From Clostridia bacterium (lineage in GTDB: Bacteria; Bacillota; Clostridia; Oscillospirales; CAG-272), in assembly GCA_017631215.1 (NCBI GenBank), contig JAGBTR010000121.1, forward strand, positions 1 to 11,145: 11,145 nucleotides of DNA, in the 5' to 3' direction. Made by a program: the position numbers and the translations under genes. A model generated the notes under the pieces. It had not been told where the DNA came from and did not search any database. It was given only the letters and a program-made list of their open reading frames with translations. Shown piece after piece: positions 6,414 through 11,145 of this stretch (position 1 is its first letter; every line of letters starts with the position of its first letter).

Positions 6414-7502
6414 TCATTGAATACTTGTCAGCCGTACCATCATACCGTTGACGCATTTGCCGACCCCCACGGGGCTGTACAGCTCAGAGAATTTGATGAG
6501 CATCACGTCAGGCTGTCCCGGCTCACGGATGATGACGTTGTTTGAATAATAGCAGGATGGCTTGAGCGTATCCAGGAGGACGCCGTTATCCCACTCGATG
6601 CCGTCGGCCGAGGTGTAGAGCACAAATCCCGCCCCCGCACCGGCGCGGCCGTGCAGGATGTACTGACCGTCCAGGCGGTTGATCTGAGGATTGCGGATCT
6701 TGTTGTGGCAATAGGATTTGCCGGAGCGTGTCCATGTCTTGCCGCAGTCGGGCGAGATGAGATAATCGAGATTTCGCTCATCTCCCGCATTGTAAACGTA
6801 CACGATCATTTCGCCTTGATCATTGAACGTCATGGCGCAATAAGCGTGAGCCAGCGTGTTTTCCAAGGGGAGAACACAGACCTCCTCAAACGTCCGACCG
6901 CTGTCCTCACTTTTGTAGAGGCGGTAGACGTGCAAGGGCGTGTTGCCCGTAAACAGCACCGACGCATCATTGCAGAAAATGAGTGCATAAATGACGCCGT
7001 CGCGGTAGCAGGCATCGTAGATGCGCCCCTTGTGCTTGCAAAACAGCGTGGCATCGTCCCACGTCTCGCCTTTATCGTGCGAGCGAACGACCATGCAACT
7101 ATCCCAAGGCTCGGAGCACCCCTCGGTGTAAATGCTGTTCCTCAGACAAAACGCAACGACGGTGCAGTCATCGCAGGCGACGGCTTTTTCGACGGATACG
7201 GTGCAATCGCCGTTCAAAAAGCATTGCTTGGCATAGGGCAGCTCGCGGACCTCACCAAAGGTGCGGCAATAGTCATTCGAGATGCGGTATTCGATCCAGC
7301 CGTAGTTGCCGTGGCCCAGCGCACGGGTGGGCGAGGTGTTGGCGTTGAACACCATGAACTTGCCGCCACCCATATCGACCATCGCGTGGCTCATGTGGCC
7401 GCTCCGTCCGCGTGTCTCGTTGTCGACGTAGATCTCGGATTCGGACAGATGCAGGTTGTGCACCTTGCCCTTGATGATCTGCTCGTGGATGCGTCGTTCC
7501 AT
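6414..7502 (-). CDS. Sialidase-like Asp-box (BNR) beta-propeller protein, copy B
   Basis: This 362-residue paralogue of the downstream gene has Asp-boxes at residues 141-148 (SHDKGETW), 198-205 (SEDSGRTF) and 250-257 (SPDCGKTW), and a degenerate one at 298-304. It too lacks a signal peptide and is even richer in cysteine, which fits a reducing cytoplasm. Compared with copy A, divergence is spread over the blade edges and loops, including a 3-residue insertion near residue 181. The G-H-M-S-H-A-M-V-D-M-G-G-G and G-R-A-G-A-G-A-G blocks are unchanged, which suggests both copies remain functional. The start is set at 7502 by GGAGG (7511-7515). A longer in-frame start at 7583 is excluded because it lies in the promoter. 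It is the first gene of the operon. Its substrate is unknown; sialic acid is only one possibility. Confidence 0.82.
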   Translation of the reverse strand: MERRIHEQIIKGKVHNLHLSESEIYVDNETRGRSGHMSHAMVDMGGGKFMVFNANTSPTRALGHGNYGWIEYRISNDYCRTFGEVRELPYAKQCFLNGDCTVSVEKAVACDDCTVVAFCLRNSIYTEGCSEPWDSCMVVRSHDKGETWDDATLFCKHKGRIYDACYRDGVIYALIFCNDASVLFTGNTPLHVYRLYKSEDSGRTFEEVCVLPLENTLAHAYCAMTFNDQGEMIVYVYNAGDERNLDYLISPDCGKTWTRSGKSYCHNKIRNPQINRLDGQYILHGRAGAGAGFVLYTSADGIEWDNGVLLDTLKPSCYYSNNVIIREPGQPDVMLIKFSELYSPVGVGKCVNGMMVRLTSIQ

Positions 7503-7554
7503 CGTATGATCCTCCATTCGACTATGATCTTTTTTTGCATAGGGGCTTTTTATC

Positions 7555-7583
7555 ATTATACCGAGGCGGCAGCTGTTTGTCAA
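7555..7583 (-). promoter_or_regulatory. Perfect-consensus sigma-A promoter of the sialidase-like operon
   Basis: On the minus strand TTGACA (7578-7583), a 17-bp spacer and TATAAT (7555-7560) match the consensus at every position. The leader is about 45 bases. Such a strong promoter usually needs a repressor to hold it off. Confidence 0.88.
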
Positions 7584-7599
7584 TATAAAATTATTGCAA
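7577..7599. promoter_or_regulatory. Inverted repeat over the -35 box, candidate operator
   Basis: TTGTCAATA (7577-7585) and TATTGCAA (7592-7599) are inverted repeats around a 6-bp spacer, matching with one bulged base. The left arm contains the -35 hexamer of the sialidase-like operon, so a bound repressor would block the promoter. The region is AT-rich, so chance is possible and the protein that would bind is unknown. Confidence 0.35.
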
Positions 7600-7644
7600 A
7601 ACTATAAGGATATTGCACGCCCATCGCGGGCGCTGTGCACCATG

Positions 7645-7665
7645 AAGCCGAATAAGCCGAATAAG
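7645..7665. repeat. Short tandem repeat upstream of the 105-residue gene
   Basis: The 9-base unit AAGCCGAAT occurs twice in a row (7645-7653 and 7654-7662) and a third copy begins (AAG). It lies 24 bases upstream of a -35 box. It could be a regulator site or merely a slippage product. Confidence 0.5.
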
Positions 7666-7688
7666 ATCGGTCTCTTTGATAAAAAGCG

Positions 7689-7717
7689 TTGACTTGCCGC
7701 GCGCGTTGGTATATAAT
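7689..7717 (+). promoter_or_regulatory. Near-consensus promoter of the 105-residue protein gene
   Basis: TTGACT (7689-7694), a 17-bp spacer and TATAAT (7712-7717) form a strong promoter. Transcription would start near 7724, leaving a leader of about 35 bases. This excludes the in-frame ATG at 7676, which lies upstream of the promoter. Confidence 0.82.
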
Positions 7718-7759
7718 GGTATAGAAGGAAAAGACCGAGCATATAGAAGGGAGACCGTT

Positions 7760-8077
7760 ATGGCACAGAATACGCTTTATATCGTCACGTTCAAGGACAG
7801 CGCCGAGTGGGAGGGCTGCCCGCCCTCGCTGATCGACCGCCTGCGCGGTATGGGCGACAAGGTCGCCTTTGCGGGCGCCTTCATTCCGCTTGCGGATGAC
7901 GAGGCGCTGTACGCTGCCGCCACCGCCATCAATCGCGCACTGCGCGAGGGCAAGGGCATCAGTGTGTTCGGCTGTCTCGCCGAGGATACCGACCGCATCC
8001 TGCCCCTGCTCGATACCCGCCGCCATAAAGTGCAGCGGTTCGGCTTCAAGCAGGTGCGCTTTTTGCTGGGCGTATAA
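7760..8077 (+). CDS. Hypothetical 105-residue protein
   Basis: I do not recognise this family. The protein opens with a probable beta-strand (NTLYIVTF). A helix follows (SLIDRLRGM), then a hydrophobic strand, a long alanine-rich helix (about 48-64) and a second strand (GISVFGCL). It ends in a basic region with R-F-G-F-K-Q-V-R-F. The alternating pattern suggests a small soluble alpha/beta domain. There is no signal peptide, membrane segment or metal motif; the two cysteines are far apart. GAAGGGAG at 7746-7753 sets ATG 7760, and a near-consensus promoter lies just before it. It is a single-gene transcript, divergent from the sialidase-like operon and convergent with the DeoR regulator. Codon choice matches the neighbours, so there is no sign of recent transfer. 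Confidence 0.78.
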   Translation: MAQNTLYIVTFKDSAEWEGCPPSLIDRLRGMGDKVAFAGAFIPLADDEALYAAATAINRALREGKGISVFGCLAEDTDRILPLLDTRRHKVQRFGFKQVRFLLGV

Positions 8078-8127
8078 AACGAGCACCGCATCTCTTCCAA
8101 CGATGGAGGGATGCGGTGCTGCTTCGT
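8078..8127. terminator. Bidirectional hairpin terminator between convergent genes
   Basis: AGCACCGCATC (8082-8092) pairs perfectly with GATGCGGTGCT (8110-8120), with partial further pairing inside the loop (CCA with TGG). On the minus strand the stem is followed by CGTTTTATAC, and on the plus strand by the weaker GCTTCGTTTA. It separates the gene ending at 8077 from the regulator gene ending at 8128. Confidence 0.78.
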
Positions 8128-8862
8128 TTATAGGACTTGACAGCCGCTCTTCAGCTCGTCCCACGGCTCGTCGAGCACGGCGGCGTCAACCTTATCCAGC
8201 GTGGTCAGCGTGTACAGCGAACGGCGGTCGAATTTTTCGTGGTCGCAGAGAAAGATGCGTTGCTCGGTGTTCTCGAGCATCAGGGTGCGGATGTGGTTCT
8301 CCTCCTCGGTCGGATCGGAGATGATGCCGTTTACGTCAAGGCTGTGCGAGGAGAAAAAGCAGATGTCGGAATGGATCTTGGCGGCGCTCGCATAGCCGAT
8401 CGGGCCCGTCAGCACCGCCGAGCGGTCGACCGTGCTGCCGCCCAGACAATGGGAGTCGATGCCGAAGTTGATCGCCTCCAGCGCGGTCAGCATATTGTTG
8501 GTGAACAGCGTGATGCGCTTGTGCTTGGCGATGTACGGAACGAGAAAGCCCGCCGTCGTCGAGCCGTCCAGCATCACGGTCATACCGTCGCGCAGCAAGG
8601 CGGAGGCTTTTTTGGCGATCGCGCGCTTGCCGACCACGTTTTTTGTCATACGGTTGCGTAGCGGTGCCGCTTGGTCGACCTCGTTGAGCACGCTCGCGCC
8701 CCCGTGCGTACGCCTGATCAGACGGAGCTGCTGCAGGTGCGTCAGATCCCGACGGATGCTGGAGGGTGAGGTGTAGGTCAGCGCAGACAGCCGCTCCACG
8801 CTCAGATAGCGCTCCTCGCGCAGAAGGGTCAATATGTGCTCTTGACGGTCGCTAAGGTCCAT
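8128..8862 (-). CDS. DeoR/GlpR-family transcriptional regulator
   Basis: This 244-residue protein is the normal size for the family. Residues 1-56 form the DeoR-type winged helix-turn-helix, with the recognition region S-P-S-S-I-R-R-D-L-T-H-L and the hallmark R-R-T-H-G-G-A at 50-56. The C-terminal DeoRC sensor domain (about 70-230) has the sugar-phosphate-binding signatures M-L-D-G-S-T-T (97-103), T-N-N (121-123) and C-L-G-G-S (139-143). Such proteins usually repress sugar operons and release DNA on binding a phosphorylated sugar. It is divergent from the araD-like operon and shares an overlapping promoter region with it, so it probably controls that operon and itself. AAAGGAG (8873-8879) places the start at 8862; a longer in-frame start at 8913 lacks a comparable site. 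Confidence 0.92.
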   Translation of the reverse strand: MDLSDRQEHILTLLREERYLSVERLSALTYTSPSSIRRDLTHLQQLRLIRRTHGGASVLNEVDQAAPLRNRMTKNVVGKRAIAKKASALLRDGMTVMLDGSTTAGFLVPYIAKHKRITLFTNNMLTALEAINFGIDSHCLGGSTVDRSAVLTGPIGYASAAKIHSDICFFSSHSLDVNGIISDPTEEENHIRTLMLENTEQRIFLCDHEKFDRRSLYTLTTLDKVDAAVLDEPWDELKSGCQVL

Positions 8863-8879
8863 GATATGCTTGCTCCTTT

Positions 8880-8977
8880 GCTCGTTTCTGATCAAAAAAT
8901 GCTCATTTGCCAATATCGCCGCCGCATATTGCGGTACGATCGCTCATTTGCTATAATCATTATAGCAAAACGAACGA
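8880..8977. promoter_or_regulatory. Candidate DeoR operator array
   Basis: GCTCATTTGC occurs exactly twice (8901-8910 and 8942-8951). A variant GCTCGTTT is at 8880-8887. An inverted relative AAACGAAC lies at 8968-8975. The direct copies start 21 and 41 bases apart, close to 2 and 4 helical turns, so they would face the same side of the DNA. The inner copies flank the palindrome GCTATAATCATTATAGC (8950-8966). The TTCG/CGAA core resembles known GlpR-type operators. That the adjacent DeoR protein binds here is inference. Confidence 0.6.
8929..8957 (+). promoter_or_regulatory. Promoter of the epimerase-dehydrogenase operon
   Basis: TTGCGG (8929-8934), a 17-bp spacer and TATAAT (8952-8957) point rightward. 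The -10 box is perfect and the -35 is moderate. The spacer contains one copy of the GCTCATTTGC repeat, so binding there would block the polymerase. Confidence 0.7.
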
Positions 8978-8986
8978 ATTTGTCAA
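8959..8986 (-). promoter_or_regulatory. Promoter of the DeoR regulator gene
   Basis: On the minus strand TTGACA (8981-8986), a 16-bp spacer and TATAAT (8959-8964) match the consensus hexamers. Its -10 box is one base from the -10 box of the opposing operon promoter, and the two share a palindrome. Both promoters therefore cannot be occupied by polymerase at once. The leader of about 90 bases runs through two of the repeat motifs. Confidence 0.7.
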
Positions 8987-9004
8987 GACAAAAGGAGCAT
9001 CCTG

Positions 9005-9703
9005 ATGCTACAACGACTCAAGGAGCGCGTCTGTCGCGCCAATATCGCACTCAAGACCGAAGGGCTCATCACGCTGACGTGGGGCAACGTGTCCGAGCTC
9101 GACCGCGCGACGGGCTACGTCGCCATCAAGCCCTCGGGCGTGTCCTACGACGCGCTGACGCCCGACGATATCGTCATCGTCGACCTGAACGGCAACAAGA
9201 TCGAGGGCGATCTCGCCCCCTCGTCGGATACCCCGACGCATCTGGAGCTGTACCGCCGCTTCCCGAGCATCGGCGGCATCACGCACACCCACTCGCGCTT
9301 CGCGACGATCTTTGCCCAATGCGGCAGGAGCATCCCTGCGCTCGGCACGACACACGCCGATGCCTTCTACGGTGACGTACCCTGTACCCGTCCGATGACG
9401 AGCGAGGAGATCTTCTCCGACTACGAGCTGGAGACGGGAAGGGTGATCGCCGAGCTGTTCACCGATGAGACGGCGGCGCACATCCCCGCCGTGCTGGTGC
9501 ATTCGCACGGCCCCTTCACCTGGGGACGTGATGGTATTGGGTCGGTCGAGAACGCCATCATCCTGGAGGAGGTCGCGGCGATGGCGTGGCACACGCTCAT
9601 GATGACGCCCGACAAGACCTTCCAAGGGGAGCTACTGGACAAGCACTACCTGCGTAAGCACGGCGCGAACGCATATTATGGACAAAAGGAGACGAAACGA
9701 TGA
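9005..9703 (+). CDS. araD: L-ribulose-5-phosphate 4-epimerase (AraD/UlaF/SgbE type)
   Basis: This 232-residue protein is close in length and sequence to E. coli AraD (231 residues). It would interconvert L-ribulose 5-phosphate and D-xylulose 5-phosphate in the cytoplasm, feeding pentoses into the pentose phosphate pathway. Conserved blocks are LTWGNVS (24-30), IKPSGV (41-46), SSDTPTH (73-79), GITHTHS (91-97), TTHADAFYG (115-123) and VHSHGPF (165-171). The zinc ligands would be H94, H96 and H168; the catalytic pair D119 and Y225 (in AYYGQ) is present. AAAAGGAG at 8990-8997 precedes the ATG by 7 bases. The gene overlaps the next one by 4 bases (ATGA), indicating translational coupling. Because AraD, UlaF and SgbE are hard to separate by sequence, the upstream sugar (arabinose, ascorbate or another) is not settled. 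Confidence 0.93.
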   Translation: MLQRLKERVCRANIALKTEGLITLTWGNVSELDRATGYVAIKPSGVSYDALTPDDIVIVDLNGNKIEGDLAPSSDTPTHLELYRRFPSIGGITHTHSRFATIFAQCGRSIPALGTTHADAFYGDVPCTRPMTSEEIFSDYELETGRVIAELFTDETAAHIPAVLVHSHGPFTWGRDGIGSVENAIILEEVAAMAWHTLMMTPDKTFQGELLDKHYLRKHGANAYYGQKETKR

Positions 9704-10941
9704 TCGTCGACAGTAAGCAGTACAATGGGCTCTGTGCGTGTGGGCGCACGCATACGATGACGACCGAGTGGTGCATCCTCGAGGCAGGCGCGCTTACGCA
9801 TTGTGACGAGCATATCGCCTCGCACGGCCTTGGTGGCTTTGCGGTCGCCATCTATGACGAGAACACCTACGCCGCGACTGACGGGCGCCACCCCCACGCA
9901 GACGTCGAGATCGTCCTGCCGCCCGAGGGGCTCCACGCCGATGAGCACGGTGTCGGCTTAGCGCTGCCGCAGATCCCCGACGGGTGCGACTATCTGATCG
10001 CCGTCGGCGCGGGGACGGTACACGATATCACGCGCTATTGTGCCTATGAGCTGGGCGTGCCCTTCGTTTCTTGCCCCACCGCCGCCAGCGTAGACGGCTT
10101 TTGCTCGTCGGTCGCGGCGATGACGTGGGATGGCTTCAAGAAGACGTTCACCGCCGTCGCGCCTCGCATCGTGGTGGCGGATCTGGAGATCATCGCAAGA
10201 GCGCCCATGCGCCTGACCCGTTCGGGCTTTGGCGATATGATCGGCAAATACATCGCGCTTGCCGAGTGGCGGATGGGAAGGGCGCTGACGGGCGAGTACC
10301 TCTGTCCGACCATCCACGACATGACCATGGATGCCACGAACGACGTGCTGTCGAGCGCCGAGGGCATCGTGCGCGGTGAGCTTGCCGCCTATGAAAAGCT
10401 GACCTATGGTCTTTTGATGTCGGGCCTCGCGATGCAGCTCCTCGGCTTCTCGCGCTGTGCCTCGGGGGCGGAGCATCATATCTCGCATCTGATCGAGATG
10501 CAGCCCGAGCCGCTGGGACTTTGCTCGGATGCGTTGCACGGTGAGAAGGTGGGCGTCGGTACGCTGCTTGCCGTCCGTGAATACTACCGCTTGACCGATG
10601 GCGAACGTCCGCGCTTCATTGACTATCCCGCCGTGTCTGACGGTGAGATCGTCGCCGCCTTTGGCGACCGCCTCAGCCCCTCCATCCTCGCGGAGAACAA
10701 GAGCGACTGCGCCGCCGCCATCATCGCCGAGCTGCTGGACGAGCGCTGGGGAGCGCTGTGCGACATCGTCCGCACCATCCCGACCGAGGCGGTGCTGCTT
10801 GAAAAGTACCGCCTGCTCGGGCTGTGCTCGACGCTCTCCGATATCGGTGTGTCGGAGGATCGCACGGACGATCTGCTGACCTTCTCTCCGCTCGTCCGCG
10901 ACCGCTTGACGCTGATGCGGCTCAGACGCGCGATGCGGTGA
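9700..10941 (+). CDS. AraM/EgsA-type sn-glycerol-1-phosphate dehydrogenase family protein
   Basis: This 413-residue protein belongs to the metal-dependent dehydrogenase family of B. subtilis AraM (EgsA), related to glycerol dehydrogenase. The nucleotide-binding loop is A-V-G-A-G-T-V-H-D (101-109). It is followed by P-T-A-A-S-V-D-G-F-C-S-S (126-137), typical of glycerol-1-phosphate dehydrogenases. The metal ligands are likely D179 (in SGFGDMIGK), H259 or H260 (in SGAEHHISH) and H280 (in DALHGEKVG). The B. subtilis enzyme reduces dihydroxyacetone phosphate to glycerol 1-phosphate and is encoded in the arabinose operon, so the pairing with an araD-like gene is conserved. The start codon overlaps the epimerase stop (ATGA at 9700-9703). 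The substrate may be glycerol 1-phosphate or another ketose/polyol phosphate. A terminator follows directly, so the operon has two genes. Confidence 0.88.
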   Translation: MIVDSKQYNGLCACGRTHTMTTEWCILEAGALTHCDEHIASHGLGGFAVAIYDENTYAATDGRHPHADVEIVLPPEGLHADEHGVGLALPQIPDGCDYLIAVGAGTVHDITRYCAYELGVPFVSCPTAASVDGFCSSVAAMTWDGFKKTFTAVAPRIVVADLEIIARAPMRLTRSGFGDMIGKYIALAEWRMGRALTGEYLCPTIHDMTMDATNDVLSSAEGIVRGELAAYEKLTYGLLMSGLAMQLLGFSRCASGAEHHISHLIEMQPEPLGLCSDALHGEKVGVGTLLAVREYYRLTDGERPRFIDYPAVSDGEIVAAFGDRLSPSILAENKSDCAAAIIAELLDERWGALCDIVRTIPTEAVLLEKYRLLGLCSTLSDIGVSEDRTDDLLTFSPLVRDRLTLMRLRRAMR

Positions 10942-10949
10942 CGGATAAC

Positions 10950-10985
10950 AAAAGAACACCTACCGTGAATGGCAGGTGTTCTTTT
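10950..10985. terminator. Bidirectional terminator between the araM-like gene and clpX
   Basis: AAAAGAACACCT (10950-10961) pairs with AGGTGTTCTTTT (10974-10985). Beyond one A-C mismatch, two more G-C pairs close a 6-nt loop. The flanking A and T runs make it usable in both directions. It separates the convergent genes ending at 10941 and 10988. Confidence 0.92.
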
Positions 10986-10987
10986 CA

Positions 10988-11145
10988 TTATTGAGGCAGT
11001 GAGGGCGGCGTATCGCTCCCCTTGAGGACGAGCGTCGGCTGTGCCTCGCCGCGCACAAAGGCGGGCGTGATCTGCACCTCGGCAACGTCGTCGCGCGAGG
11101 GAATGTCGTACATCATACCCGTCATCATCTTCTCGATGATGGAGC
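10988..11145 (-). CDS. clpX: ClpX, ATPase subunit of Clp protease (C-terminal part, runs off the window)
   Basis: The last 52 codons of a minus-strand gene are present, ending with TAA at 10988-10990. The residues [20 protein letters not shown] match the small C-terminal AAA+ subdomain of ClpX, where the family reads (L)RSI.E..M.D.M(Y/F).(I/V)PS. The following V-x-I-T-x-x-x-V and G-E-A-Q-P-T-L-V segment is also typical of ClpX. ClpX is the hexameric unfoldase that delivers substrates to ClpP in the cytoplasm. The catalytic Walker motifs lie outside the window, so the call rests on the tail alone. The final S-D-T-P-P-S-L-P-Q extension is poorly conserved in the family. Confidence 0.82.
   Translation of the reverse strand, partial: SIIEKMMTGMMYDIPSRDDVAEVQITPAFVRGEAQPTLVLKGSDTPPSLPQ

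Noticed and set aside
5309..7502. The 1.1-kb tandem similarity as a mobile element or composite repeat
   Set aside because: There are no terminal inverted repeats, target duplications or transposase. The similarity is confined to the coding regions and is about 69% at protein level, so it is an old gene duplication.
6651..7607. Plus-strand open frame of 318 codons opposite the sialidase-like copy B
   Set aside because: Its composition (Val/Ala/Asp-rich) mirrors the real gene on the other strand. A similar shadow occurs opposite copy A because the two copies are paralogous, which is not evidence of coding.
7615..7638. Hairpin CGCCC/GGGCG with outer GCA/TGC arms in the 7503-7759 intergenic region
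   Set aside because: The main stem is only 5 bp with a bulged extension and no T-run, so it is neither a convincing terminator nor a recognisable riboswitch.
9958..10959. Minus-strand open frame of 333 codons opposite the dehydrogenase gene
   Set aside because: It is antisense to a well-conserved AraM-like gene, extends into the terminator and has no recognisable protein signature.
1..11145. CRISPR arrays, tRNA, rRNA, phage or toxin-antitoxin and defence genes
   Set aside because: I looked for regularly spaced repeats, cloverleaf-like arms and family motifs on both strands and saw none.

Overview
The window looks like an ordinary chromosomal stretch from a Gram-positive anaerobe of the class Clostridia, probably an Oscillospiraceae-like gut bacterium. 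The evidence is moderately high GC with many GC-ending codons, strong AGGAGG-type ribosome binding sites, near-consensus sigma-A promoters with 16-17 bp spacers, compact convergent terminators, and Clostridia-typical families (DUF2974/Mbeg1-like hydrolase, a long TopB with C-terminal zinc repeats, an AraM/EgsA-type dehydrogenase). This placement is inference; there is no rRNA or other marker that fixes the genus.

Layout. 1-65 is the 3' end of an unrecognised plus-strand gene closed by a bidirectional terminator. 114-1033 is a minus-strand pair: a nitroreductase followed by a small membrane-anchored Ig-like protein. Divergent from it, 1205-2566 encodes a DUF2974 alpha/beta-hydrolase with an unusual lysine- and cysteine-rich tail. 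It converges, across one shared hairpin terminator, on a topoisomerase III gene (topB, 2609-5173, minus). The topB leader holds a promoter followed by an intrinsic terminator placed just before the start codon, which looks like an attenuator. Upstream of topB lie two tandem minus-strand paralogues (5309-6388 and 6414-7502) of sialidase-like, Asp-box beta-propeller proteins, driven by a perfect-consensus promoter. Divergent from them is a 105-residue protein of unknown function (7760-8077). It converges on a DeoR-family regulator (8128-8862, minus).

The regulator is divergent from a translationally coupled two-gene operon: an AraD-type L-ribulose-5-phosphate 4-epimerase (9005-9703) and an AraM/EgsA-type dehydrogenase (9700-10941). 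The 142-bp region between them carries two overlapping, opposed promoters whose -10 boxes form one palindrome, with several copies of a GCTCRTTT-like motif around it. This suggests that the DeoR protein, sensing a sugar phosphate, controls both itself and the operon. The window ends in the C-terminus of clpX (minus), behind another bidirectional terminator.

No transposon, phage, CRISPR, tRNA or rRNA is visible. No whole new system is evident. The points most worth checking are the topB leader attenuator, the DeoR operator and overlapping-promoter arrangement, the epimerase plus AraM-like pair without a recognisable kinase or isomerase, and the intracellular sialidase-like duplicates.
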